DNA of 64,000 nt from Poecilobothrus nobilitatus. Taxonomy: Eukaryota > Arthropoda > Insecta > Diptera > Dolichopodidae. This document shows, in pieces, positions 52,648-63,673 of this stretch; position 1 is the first letter of the stretch, and each line of letters starts with the position of its first letter. The stretch covers positions 132,413,393 through 132,477,392 of the forward strand of contig OX352773.1 of the NCBI GenBank assembly GCA_947095535.1, read 5' to 3'. The notes below the pieces were generated by a model, which made no database searches, was not told where the DNA came from, and saw only the letters and a list, made by a program, of their open reading frames with translations. Made by a program: the position numbers and the translations under genes.

Positions 52648-53222
52648 TAAAGTCATAGTTGCCATACAACTTGAAGTGTGTTTTATACCAAAACCTATCT
52701 TCTGATCCTCTAATCACCACAAAACACTCCAAGATAACCAGTCATGACTATCCTATTGATTCTGTATATAAGTATTTTCAAAAGATTCACAGAAAGTCAT
52801 AGCTGCTATACAACTTCAAGTGTTTTTTATACCAAAAACTATTTTCTAATCCTCTAATCACCACAAAACGCTCCAATCTAACCGGCCATGACTACTCTAT
52901 TGATTCTGTATAAAAGTATTTTCAAAAGGTTCCCATGAAGTTATAGCTGCCATACAACTTCAAGTGTTTTTTATACCAAAAACTATTTTCTAATCCTCTA
53001 ATCACCACAAAACACTCCAAGATAACCAGTCATGACTATCCTATTAATTCTGTATATAAGTATTTTCAAAAGATTCACAGAAAGTCATAGCTGCCATACA
53101 ACTTCAAGTGTTTTTTATACCAAAAACTATTTTCTAATCCTCTAATCACCACAAAACGCTCCAATCTAACCGGCCATGACTACCCTGTTGATTCTGTATA
53201 TATGTATTTTCAAAAGGTTCAC
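52648..53222. repeat. Tandem repeat, four units of about 145 bp, inside the Helitron
   Basis: Units start near 52648, 52793, 52935 and 53082 with (a/t)(a)agt(c/t)atag(c/t)tgc and include acttcaagtgttttttatac, tcctctaatcaccacaaaac and gactatcctattgattctgt. Units 2 and 4, and 1 and 3, share variants (tctaaccgg against gataaccag), which suggests the array grew by doubling of a two-unit block. Confidence 0.9.
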
Positions 53223-53457
53223 AGCTACATTCAAATTAACAAAAAATATCCGCTTTCAAATACAAAATAATCCAACTGCAAAAGAGTTTTCAAAATAAAC
53301 AAAAAAAAAACAATCTACAAAACAAAAAAAAAAATAAAATAAAAATTATAAATTTATCTTCTAATAATAAATAAAATTTTAATATTGTAAAATTTTATAC
53401 GACCAGGCAGCTTTTTAGCTAAGGTAAAAATTAAATTCTAACAGTAAATAACAGTAA

Positions 53458-54263
53458 ATGTTTATTTATGTAACAAATGAATTTGTATCAATTGCTAATA
53501 AAGAAAAACAAAAATTACTCGAAATTGGTGATGGACAAATGTCAATAAATCGAATCATTCAAAATATTAAATTACCACAAAATTTTTGTAATATTGTATC
53601 AACACAAAATGAACTCATACAAAAAGTGTTTTCAAATATTGAAGTCAATTATACACACACTCAATGGTTAAGCGAACACGCTATTTTAGCACCAAAAGAT
53701 ATTGACGTTGATACCATTAATCTTACTATACAAAATATAATTAATACACAATTGTTCACCTTTAAATCAATATACAGTCGTGAAATGATGATGAAAATGA
53801 AGGAGTTAATTATCCAATTGAATTTTTAAATTTAGGATTAAAAATTATCATTTAGGATTAAAAATTGGATCTCCAATAATTATATTACGCAATCTCAAAC
53901 CACCAATGATTGCAATGGTACCAGATTAGTTATCAAAAAAGTTTTGGGAAACATCCTTGAAGCCACAATTATTAATGAACAATTTAAAGGATATAATGTG
54001 TTATGAGGATTCAAATGATACGATCTGATTTATCAATACAATTTAAACGTTTGCAATTTCCCATTCGGCTAGCCTTTGCAATGACGATTAATAAAGCTCA
54101 AGGGCAGAATATGACTATATGTGGATTGAACCTTGAAAATTCAAGCTGCTCCCATGGGCAATTATATGTTGCATGTTCACGTGTCGGTAAACCACAAAAT
54201 TTATTTATATACACAGAAAATGGAGAAACAAGAAATATCGTCCATAACTTAGCATTACAATAA
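53458..54263 (+). pseudogene. Helitron helicase (Pif1-type), 3' part
   Basis: 53458-53829 matches the region between helicase motifs (EIGDGQMS, LSEHAILAPKDIDVDTIN). After a short broken stretch (53830-54000, with LRNLKPPMI-like reading), 54003-54263 gives the C-terminus: RLQFPIRLAFAMTINKAQGQ (motif V), then HGQLYVACSRVGKP (motif VI) and a TRNIV ending. Walker A and B are missing. The stop lies about 300 bp before the Helitron 3' end, normal for the family. Confidence 0.82.
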
Positions 54264-54544
54264 TAAAATTAATTACCAATTAATAAATTTTATAAAATTG
54301 AATATTCATTTCAATCAAAAAAATAACTAATTGTTAACACTTCCTAAAAATTGAAATATGTATAAACTATTAGATAAAAAAGAAATATTTGTGTATCATT
54401 TACGGCGATACTTTTAATTATTTAATTTTTAAAATTTCAGCACATATTAAAAAATATTTATAATTTAGAAAAAAAATGAAACAACGATTCAGCTAGACGG
54501 GTAAAAGATAAGTTAAAAAAAATAACACAAGGCAAATGTGGCAA

Positions 54545-54568
54545 AACAACTTTTGCCGGGTCAGCTAG
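54545..54568 (+). other. Helitron 3' terminal hairpin and CTAG end
   Basis: Perfect 7-bp stem GGCAAAA/TTTTGCC with a four-base loop, then gggtcagCTAG. This is the replication/transposition terminator of Helitrons. Confidence 0.85.
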
Positions 54569-55107
54569 TTCCATATAAGAGTTCATTTCGAGTTGCGACT
54601 TTTCCCTTGTTTCAAATTTTTTTAGAACCAATTATCTTTGCAAAGCGAAGTATTGGTGTATACATGCGTATGTATGCTCTCATTTGATGCAGTATAGTAT
54701 CATTTGGTTTTAGCAACTCAAACTTTCAAATTAGATGCCATACGAATTTCTTACATGAAAAAAACTCCAAAATTATTTACACTTAAAAATTTTGTGAACG
54801 GTCATAAAACTCAAATAAAAAAATTTTGAAGGATTTTATGAAATGTTGGTTTCAACTATCATTATGTTTTTGGTTAAAATTTGAGCACACCTTTATTTCA
54901 TTTTGTTTTATTTTTATTTATTTAATTAAGTATCTCAAAAAAAGCTATAAGTTTGTATAGAGTTTACTTCTCTATATATTTTCATAAAAACAAATTTTTT
55001 TTAAATTTAACAAAAAAATTATTTCTACAAGAAAAATAGTATAATTAATTACTTCATTTTGTGCAACAAAAGTAACGAATATTAAGAACCAAAAAAAAAA
55101 CAAAAAA
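54569..55107. other. AT-rich spacer
   Basis: No coding feature. The minus open frame 54972-55316 partly overlaps the mariner scrap and is not a gene. Confidence 0.4.
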
Positions 55108-55345
55108 TTAGAGGAAAACCCTCGCGTGATCCAAGAGAAGCCAACGAATCCACAAAGAGTCATTGTTTGGTGTGCATTGTGGTCTTGTGGTATGATTGAT
55201 TCGTACTTGTTCGAAAATGATGCTGGAAGAGCCATAACCCTTAACGATACCAGATATCGCGACATGATCACAACTTTTTTATGGCCAAAACTGCAAAATA
55301 TTGATACTGAAGACATATGGGTTTCAACAATATGGGGCTACGTGT
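55108..55345 (+). pseudogene. mariner-like transposase scrap
   Basis: Plus reading EENPRVIQEKPTNPQRVIVW, then CALWSCGMIDSYLFENDAG and RYRDMITTFLWPKLQNIDTE. It matches the central part of the mariner-like transposase at 43655-44737 (GEENPRV..., [19 protein letters not shown]). Ends lost. No inverted repeats nearby. Confidence 0.7.
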
Positions 55346-55404
55346 CATACAGACCCTATATTATACGTTCGCGTACATATATAAAATATTTGCTTCATAA
55401 TTAA

Positions 55405-56459
55405 TAATAAGAAAAAAAGAAATTTTTAATGACATTGAAATGTATTAAATTTGATTAAAATTATTATTATTAAAATTATAAGAAAAGTTTTGTTTTAATG
55501 TTTGCTTTAACTATTTATTTTGTTCAGAATTATTATGATATTCAGATAAATGCATAAATTATATAATATATTCTGATACCGAATGAATCGCAAACTGTGA
55601 CATGGATCAAACATGCAAGTTTCAAGTTATATATATCATACTAATTTTAACTATAAAACGCTAAAAAATATCAAAATTATTTAAAGAACGACTTTTCATT
55701 ATAATTCAAAAATTTGAAAAAATTGCATTAATTGTATAGCAAAAAAAAATATATATAATAGAAAAATAACTTTGTTTTAATTGACTAAATATTGATTAAT
55801 GGTTTTAGTATTATTTTTATCAGTATGGTTTACGTTTTGTTATTTTTATAACTTTTTATTTTATTTTCGAATTTTTTTTTCACTTTCTATTTAAGCTTAA
55901 AACTGAACTAAAAATAAAAATAAATAATATTCAATCTATAATAAAATATTTGATTTATCTCACTTAAATTCTTAATTTCATATTTCTTAATTAATTCTAA
56001 TTTTATATTTAACTACGTGTAACCTATGTTTAAAATGTTATTTCAGTTTTTGATTTTCTATATATTACATGCTTTTATGTATATAAATGCATATGTTTGC
56101 TGTAATGCATATGTTTGCATATGGTTAGCTGTTTTATTTATTTTAATGTTTATTTCTATCTGCAATAATATATAATACTATATATTTGAGCTTTTTATGA
56201 GTGAAATAACTGAGTGCAACCTATTAATTCTATTAATTAAAAGTAATTAAGAGTAATTTTATTAATTAAGCGAAATAAGATCATAATATTTGACTTTGAT
56301 AACTTATGTATTTTAAACAAATTATATATAGTTCAAATTATTATATTTGTTTAATTAATTATTAAATATATGTAGTCCAAATAATTTATATTTGTTAAAG
56401 CTTTTTTGATTTATTTTCTTCTAATTAATTTAAAATTTGTAATTAATTCGTCATTTTTA
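55405..56459. other. AT-rich stretch
   Basis: Contains a small direct duplication of tgcatatgtttgc (56088-56118). No genes. Confidence 0.4.
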
Positions 56460-56476
56460 CCACGTCGGGGTCACCA
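56460..56476 (-). promoter_or_regulatory. Primer-binding-site-like motif of an LTR element
   Basis: On the minus strand TGGTGACCCCGACGTGG follows cgaggtataacaaa. This arrangement (LTR end in CA, short gap, TGG-rich site) resembles the primer-binding site of LTR retrotransposons, and TGACCCCGACGTG strings occur in BEL-type elements. If so, an LTR lies at higher coordinates and internal DNA at lower ones. Neither is otherwise recognisable. Confidence 0.4.
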
Positions 56477-57260
56477 TTTGTTATACCTCGTGCTTAAGGT
56501 TAACAATAAAAGCAAAAAATTAAAACTCTAAAATAATTTTAAATAATTAATTAATTCACGACTTTATTGTCTTACTTCTACTTAAATAATAATCTTTTAG
56601 TCTACTTAGCTCTAGGTTTTACTTAATAATTTGCATATATGATTATATATGATCTTGATGTGTGTATGTGTGTTTGTTTGCTCATTTCTTAATTATTATC
56701 CGTAACTCAGTGCACTCAATTACTTCAATAATTGATGCACTCAATTATGTTTTATCTTATTCTTAATCATACTTGTGTGCTCAAATATGTCCTTAACACT
56801 TTGGTCTACAGGTTAAAAATCTTACCATATCTATCTTTACAAAAAAAAATTAAATCACGAAGAAACTGCTACATACAAGGCAAAAAAGTTATTTTAATGC
56901 ACGATATTTGTAACAACGCCTTTACAGTTTACAAGCCGGAACATTCAACGAAAACTTTAAAAAAAAAAGGGTATTTGTGTATAAAATAAATTAAGTGTTC
57001 CGATCCGGCTTGTAAGATAGCTATTTAGGTTGTTTATAAAATATTTTAAAATTTTATATGAATATTTTTTTTGCAACTGATGTATGATATATATACACTG
57101 TAGTCACTATACAGATATTCCTCTCGTAACACTTTTAAATTTTTAACACTTTTAGAAATTATTAAAAAAAATTTGAGAATTTTGTCTGATATTGATCCTA
57201 TAAGCTTTACCCAAAGTTTTTTCGTTGCTAGAAATAACATCTGATAAACCATTTTGTAAT
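56477..57260. other. AT-rich stretch, possible solo LTR and inverted motif
   Basis: May contain the LTR belonging to the motif at 56460. The strings tttacaagccggaaca (56928) and tgttccgatccggcttgtaag (56996) form an imperfect inverted repeat that could mark an element end just upstream of the P-like piece. Short open frames (56732-56989, 57046-57381) are not supported as genes. Confidence 0.35.
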
Positions 57261-57269
57261 TATAATAAT

Positions 57270-57836
57270 AAAACATTTTTTGGTTATTCGATTTTCCCCA
57301 TCTAACTAAATCTCTTAGAAATACATTAATGAATTCCGATTTAAAAACCTCAGATGGTATTAAAAGCTTTATAGTTTTCATAGAATTATGGGAAGTTCAA
57401 ATAAATTGAAAAACTAAGATGTGTACCAAATTAACTAGATAACATATTAATCCGAATACTTTTGCAAAAATGAGATTTAAATTAGCAACACAAATATTTA
57501 GTAGAACAGAGCGTGCCGCTATTAGAACAATAATTGAAACGTCAGGTTTTAAAAGTGTTACTAAAAAAGTTGCAATTTCAACAGTAAAATTTTGTATTAG
57601 TGTTTGATAAACTTTTTGATTGTATCAACAGTGGATCATTATATTCTGATAATAAATATCGATCTGTTATTGAACTAAATAGCTTATCGTTGGAATTTTT
57701 AAAATATTCAAACGACACTAATACCATAAGGATTATGCACTTAGAAAATATTTCATTGATTAAAAAGAAAAAAGTGTACTTTTTAGAGGGAATAAAAATA
57801 ACTTTAAATCCATATTAAAATACACATTTTTTCATA
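57270..57836 (+). pseudogene. P-element-like transposase fragment
   Basis: Plus reading across frame changes: HLTKSLRNTLMNSDLKTSDG near 57297, HINPNTFAKMRFKLATQIFS-like block (57445-57505), then RAAIRTIIETSGFKSVTKK, and the open frame 57600-57818 with FDKLFDCINSGSLYSDNKYR and SLEFLKYSND. Same family and block order as 6251-6703. Degenerate, with the C-terminus missing. Confidence 0.65.
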
Positions 57837-60240
57837 CATATGAATTTTATACTTTTATAATAATAATTATTGGACCTATGGGTTATGAAAACAACTAAAA
57901 TTGATTGATAAATTACAAAAATAATATTTTTACATTTTTTCGTAGTAAAATAAAACACGTAGTAAAAAATGTTTATTTATTTTGGTGGGTCCTCTCCTCT
58001 CAACAGGTATGAGGTAGCACCTATGAAAATTTTTATGCTGAAATTTAGATGGTTTTCAACTTCTTTATGTGTTATATGTTCTTTGGTAATAGTTAATAAA
58101 AACAAAAATAAATTTATGTTAAGGTATGATTTTAATTTCATCATATGATTCATTGTATTATAAGTACTGTTTTTATTGCATCTTCTGCATTTAGCCTAAC
58201 TCCTAATTGACACACTCATTAGGTTAGCCAATCCTGTACAAGATTGTTTCTGATTAATTGTGTACCTATTTGATTTTATTTCATGATTTCTATGTTATAT
58301 ACGAGTTTGTACATATATGAATCACAATTTTTATAATCTTTTTATTTTAGTATTTCTATTCTGTATTTGTAGAGAACACCAATAGATCTGTTGTTAAAGG
58401 TATTCACTCGAATTTCGAAGCTGTATATATTTGAAATGTGAAACGAACTGCGCGATCGGTGCACTGTGAATTCTGTATGTAAAGGAACTGCGTGTATAAT
58501 TAAAACTAATAAGTATAAGACTAGGAGAAAAGTTAAGAAATACCTTTGCAAAGTTTAAAATTATTACCATATTAGGAACTAATTAGGCTATCACGTTGAA
58601 ATTGTAAATATGCAAGTGCATTTTCAAAGAGTGAATTTACTTGGACTAAGGCTTGAGGTAGATGTCATACAAATTTTTAACCTTTTTAAATAATTTTGTA
58701 TGTTAACAACTTTGATATCAATTTGATACTTACGACGTATTAGTTTTTGTTTTAATTTGGCAAATATTATAAATAGCTTAAATGCTATCTTATATTTCTC
58801 CCTTGTCTACTTAGCTTTTCTATTTTTAAGTGAATATTTTTGATTTAATTCATAATTATTATGCTCTAATAATTCAACCTTTTAATAAAATGTTAAGTAC
58901 CTAGCTTTATATTATTACTTTTTTTTAAATAGGAATGTTTAGAATAAAATTTCGCCTTGTCGGAATATAATAAAATGTATTATAATAATTATTTTGTATA
59001 TTTGTTTCATTTTTTTTAATTTAATTTTTTTATTATATTTTAGGAAGTTTAATCATATTAAAGAAAAAATGGTTACAAATGTTTAATAAAAAAAATAATT
59101 GAAATAAAGAGAATAAAAAAGTATTAAAGTTGCAAATTAAATGACCTATTCATTAAATTAAACTTGAAATGATAAATACTTTAAAGTACAAAATAAAAAA
59201 AAAAAAAATTAAATTAAAATTAATGGGAATATTTTCAAGAAAAATATTTTTTTTTTAAACGAAAACTTTTTTATCAAATTGAAACAAAACATATAATGAA
59301 TTGCGATGCATTTAATGAAGGGCAATAAAAGAAAACTTAAAATAACCAAACATATGTAAATTATTTTGAAGAAGGAAAGTGAAATTAAATTTTAAAGTGT
59401 GATTAAACAAAATAAAATTCCTTAAATAAAAAATAGTTAAAAAAAATAAAAAAATATTTAATATTGAGAAAATTTTATTATATGGTATTAAATCTGTAAT
59501 TTTTTATTGATTGGTCGCCAGTAACCGAGGAGATCGATAACTAAAAGTGGAACTATGGACGATGACTCAATAGACAATTTACCAGAAAATATTTATGTCG
59601 TATGTATATTTTATTGATTGATGTAAACATTTTTTTAATTATCGTAAATATATATTTCTCTATTATTTGTTCTTATATATATAGCATCCTCTTATATTTT
59701 CAATGTAATTCAATAATAATTTGTTCCATTTTTACTATGAACTATTTTTTTTAGAATTAAACTTTTTTTTTTAATTTAATTTGCATAATTTTTAAATATA
59801 AAATAGGCTTTCAAAAATTTTATATTTAATTACAAAACAAAAATTTATATTTAATATTTACAAAATTTTATATTTAATAAAAGTTTTGAAGGATCTACAA
59901 ATAAAAGATTATATTTATTGTTGTCTTACGAGTATTGAATTCATTCCTAATTTTACATCGGAAAAAGATTTCGTTTTAATCATTATTTTCATTAAGCTGT
60001 TGATTACTAAAATGATATTGATTATTAAATTGGGGATGTTATATTAGCTAAACTTTGAATGAAAATTATATTAAGTATGTTAAAATAAAACTTAATAACT
60101 ATAGTAATTATCTATAGCAAATAACATATACTAATACAAACAGCAATTGCATCTAGACAACCACGTTAGAAAAATATAAGAAAATAATGAAAAATAAAGG
60201 CTAACGAACCGAAGATTACCAAGTTCGAAAACTCTGCGCA
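57837..60240. other. AT-rich stretch without recognised genes
   Basis: About 2.4 kb with no supported coding sequence, RNA or element terminus. Short frames such as 58342-58551 lack any motif. Confidence 0.45.
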
Positions 60241-60249
60241 AGTTCTTCT

Positions 60250-61640
60250 ATATTTCTTCTTCTTCTTTTGCTTTGAGTATATACCCTACCTATTGGAGGA
60301 CTATATAAGTTCATCCTATTGCTAAAAAAGGTAATTCAAGTGATCCTTCTAATTATCGTTCTATCGCTATTACTTCGGTTTTTTCCAAAGTTATGGAATC
60401 GATACTTAATAGGAAGCTTATGTAATATCTTGATAGTAAGGGTTTGATTGATGATAGTCGGCATGGGTTCAACAGGTGACCTCATGACTTACCTTTGTGA
60501 AAAATTCAGCACCAGCTTCAACCTTTCGGTTTTGTTGTGGCACTGATTATTTCTAAAACTTTTAACTGAGTATGGCACGCTTCGTTATTGACAAAATATC
60601 AAGCGATAGGCCTTGGTAATGTTCTTGTTAAATGTATTAGATATTTACTTTTCAACCGCTCGGTTCGCGAAGTAGTCGATGGCTTTTCATCCGACAAATT
60701 TCTTATTTTCTTGGCGACTCTATTCCTGATTTTCATCAATGATCTAATATCTTTAACTTTGAATGCTATATAGTTTTGCAGACTTTTTGATAGCTCTATT
60801 GTCGCTACTTACGAACTTAAAGATTTATATTCAATCGTCCAGTCAATGTAGCAGCAAAAAATTCCACTATACGTGAACTAAACAATAATTTAGCAAAAAT
60901 TTCACGTTATGGGAAATGTTGACTTGAAGATTTCCAAAACACAGTCCCGTCTAATTTTACGTAAATTAAATACTGTAATAGCTAACTTTACATTTCAAAA
61001 TGAGATCATGTAGCATACTGAAAGTCTGAAAATTCAGGAAATTAGCTCAACCAAAAATTGAACTGACCGAACTATGTTTTTGGGATAGCTTAGGAACCAG
61101 CGAAATGTTTAGGCTTCCTGTATCGCTGTAAGACTTTGTTTTGGTTTTTAGATTAGCTAACTATCTACACAACCTTCATAAGGCCTAGAATGGAGTACAA
61201 CATATACCCGAAAAGCATGGAAAACTCTAGACCAAGTGCAAAACAGAACAATTAGTTTAATAAACGATCACATTGCTATCTCGAGTTTGGCTCCACTAAG
61301 TCATCGACCTGACATTGAAATACTCACTTTATTTTATAGATATTTTGTTGGTATAGGAACACTTTCAGAAGAAATAAAGTACTTTAATGCCTGCTCTTAA
61401 AAATTTCAACCGAGATACAAGGAGAGCTGCACAGGCTAACCCCTATACCTTAAAGATCACCATATGGAAATTCTCCCTGCATACAATTTTTTTTGTAATG
61501 CGTATAGCGTTAATATGGAATATCTTGCCAAAAATCTTGTAAAACCTTCAATTCAAAGTTCTTAGAGAAAAAGAAGCTTCTTTGAATACACAAAAGATCA
61601 ATTTTCACAAAAAAAAAAACCAACGCTTATTAAACATAAA
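60250..61640 (+). mobile_element. Jockey-like LINE (copy E), plus strand, 5'-truncated
   Basis: RT reading from about 60310 (KFILLLKKV/VHPIAKKGNSSDPSNYRS-type block), NYRSIAITSVFSKVMESIL, RYLLFNRSVREVVDGFSSDK with LFLIFINDLISLTLNAI (60588-60773; compare copy A), TLDQVQNRTISLINDHIA near 61215, LAPLSHRPDIEILTLFYRYF and the C-terminal tail NILPKIL near 61525, ending in an A-run at 61609-61620. Same family as copies A and D. Frameshifted throughout. Confidence 0.7.
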
Positions 61641-61749
61641 ATATTCTTCATCTACATGGCAATATTAATAAATAGAAAAAGTTTTAATATGTTGAAAAGA
61701 TATAATATTGTCATGAAATTTAAAATTGTCATAATGTTAATGATAATGC

Positions 61750-61757
61750 TTTATTAA
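61750..61757. repeat. hAT target duplication, left (TTTATTAA)
   Basis: Eight bases identical to 62592-62599, directly before the TAGGG terminus. Confidence 0.75.
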
Positions 61758-62591
61758 TAGGGTCGTCGCCTGCTGGTAGGCAGGTTGTGCATTGCACAAG
61801 GGCGACTTGCCATAGAGACAAAACAAATTATATAGGTAAGAGACATAAAAAAAAATTTTAAACAAATATATATTTTATATTTTTTTTTTCTTTGAAATTT
61901 AAAATCGTTTTTACTTTCTAATACATGAACATATTTATATAGTTTTTGTTTTTTAAATACTTATTGTACACGTAAATATTATACTCGTATATGTATGTAC
62001 ATATAAAAAATTATTATATTCATATTAACTCTTAAGTTAAGCTTTAATTCATAATTTTTTTTTGGTTTGATAGAAATTGCATTTAACATTTAATTTTATA
62101 TTGTTTTCCTTTCAATTCAAAATTCCAAAATTCACAAAAGTAAAGGATTAGATTACGATTTATGATCTTTCAATTGTTTTAAGAATATATCCCTACACTG
62201 CTACTTTCAGTCGCTTCAGGAAAAAGGAGTTTTTCCAAACTTAAAATAATAACAAATTATTTAAGATCCACCACAACCCAAAAACGTTTGACAAATTTGT
62301 CTATAATATCTATAGAAAACGAGATTATGGATACCTCAGACTTGGGTTAATTAATTAAAATGAGTCATTGTTTTATTTTTGCATTTATTTATATTATTTG
62401 TTTTCAATTTTGTTTTTTTTATTTAAATAAATTTTTGAAATATACAGACGTACATACATACATACGTATACATTAAATATTACTTTTATTAGATTCATTA
62501 TTTCTAACAAGTATTTTTATTAATTTTAAAGTTGGGGGGCGTGTTTTGCGCACTTTATACAAGGGTGGGTCAATAGTACGCGGCGGCACTG
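61758..62591 (+). mobile_element. hAT element, non-autonomous, with transposase C-terminal remnant
   Basis: 834 bp. Termini TAGGGTCGTCGCC and, inverted, CAGTGCCGCCGCG, short imperfect hAT-type repeats ((C/T)AGNG start). Flanked by an 8-bp duplication TTTATTAA. Subterminal GC-rich strings (gcctgctggtaggcagg; gcgcactttatacaaggg) stand out against AT-rich surroundings. The interior keeps the end of a hAT transposase. Confidence 0.78.
62195..62349 (+). pseudogene. hAT transposase dimerisation domain remnant
   Basis: Plus reading LLLSVASGKRSFSKLKIITN, YLRSTTTQKRLTNLSIISIE, ending NEIMDTSDLG and a stop. This is the C-terminal hAT dimerisation domain (usual form PVTVASAERSFSKLKLIKNYLRSTMxQ), with AER changed to GKR. 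Nothing of the catalytic domain precedes it. Confidence 0.8.
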
Positions 62592-62599
62592 TTTATTAA
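62592..62599. repeat. hAT target duplication, right (TTTATTAA)
   Basis: Matches 61750-61757. Confidence 0.75.
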
Positions 62600-63600
62600 T
62601 TTTGTTTTATGTTTTTCTTACTCGTTTTTACCAAATTCTTTCACTAAAGAAGTTGTTATTTTGTCAGTCTCAACATCATTAGAGTTCAAAATCTTATTGA
62701 TCACATTGTCTTATTTCTATTAGCTAGTTTTAGTTTTGAATTCCTTATTAGTTTCAGTTATAATTAGGTAAATCATATACTTCTTAAAATTGTTTGCCAT
62801 ATTTTCGCCAACTTAAGAATTACGCTCGGTGACCTTGGTGGCAAGGGAACCGTTGCTGTTGATTCAAGGCCATCTTTTTCAATGTCCTCGTTGTGGATGT
62901 TCCGAATTTTTATTTAACAGTATTTATTTAATTCGTAGATTCTTATTGGATTATCTTAGTTACAATGGTGTTTGGGCGGCAACAATTTTTATTTGGCGAT
63001 ACATTTATGTAACGTCGGATGTGAAACCGACTCAGAATTTCGAACGATGTTTGTTGAATTGTTGGCCCCACCATTAGAACGTCACTTAAAGACAGTTCGG
63101 TTGAGGACTTCGCCGACGCGTTAAATACGTCAGTCAGTTCGTCTATGACGTTTAATAAAAGTGGTTGTTTTGATGTGATATATTTATTTTATTTTAAAAA
63201 TTCTTTTATTTCTTTTATTTTTTTAAATTTATAAAAAAAAATATTTTAGTTGTTTTGAATTAATAATTTAAATTTAATTTTGAAGTAAATTGTTTGGGAT
63301 TGAATTAAAACTTTTCAAGATTTTCAAATTAAAGAGGATTTATGAGAAGCATAATTTTTTTTTAATATAGTAAATGTATTCTCAATCAAACGATTTATTT
63401 TTGATTTTTGTACTCTTGCTGTAATTTAGTAAATTTTTTTTTGTTTCCAAAGCGTGACCACACATTTTATTATTAAGCATTGACAACATTAGTTTCGCTG
63501 TAGTAGTTGTCAATTTTTCATTATTTTTTTTATTGTAAATAAAATTGTTCGGAATTTCGGCTTATTACCTATTTGATTCACCGATGACTTTAATTTGACA
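62600..63600. other. Mixed stretch, no firm gene
   Basis: 62820-63080 is less AT-rich than its surroundings. The minus strand reads TSDVT-x-MYRQIKI, like a retroelement RT block (DIxxMYRQI), but the remainder has stops. The plus frame 62829-63077 is not recognised. 63080-63170 has a GC-rich patch (acttcgccgacgcgtt). Possibly a retroelement scrap. Confidence 0.3.
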
Positions 63601-63673
63601 TTTTTATTATTTATTTATATTTACCTTTTTTTTGTTTCCTCATTTATTGTTTTTCGTTTCATATCTCTTACAA

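Larger units (their letters stand above)
52504..54568 (+). mobile_element. Helitron, non-autonomous derivative with helicase C-terminus
   Basis: 5' end A|TCTTAATATATAAAA, 3' end CTAG|T at 54565-54568, preceded by a perfect hairpin GGCAAAACAACTTTTGCC. These are the TC start, 3' hairpin, CTRR end and A-T host dinucleotide of Helitrons. No target duplication, as expected. The interior has a four-unit tandem repeat and the 3' part of the helicase. The Rep (HUH) domain is absent. Confidence 0.8.

Noticed and set aside
54972..55316. Minus-strand ORF over the mariner scrap
   Set aside because: The plus strand carries the transposase reading; the minus frame is fortuitous.
62829..63077. Plus-strand ORF with CPRCGCSEF
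   Set aside because: The CxxCxC looks finger-like but is isolated, and the opposite strand has a retroelement-like block; neither is strong enough to call.
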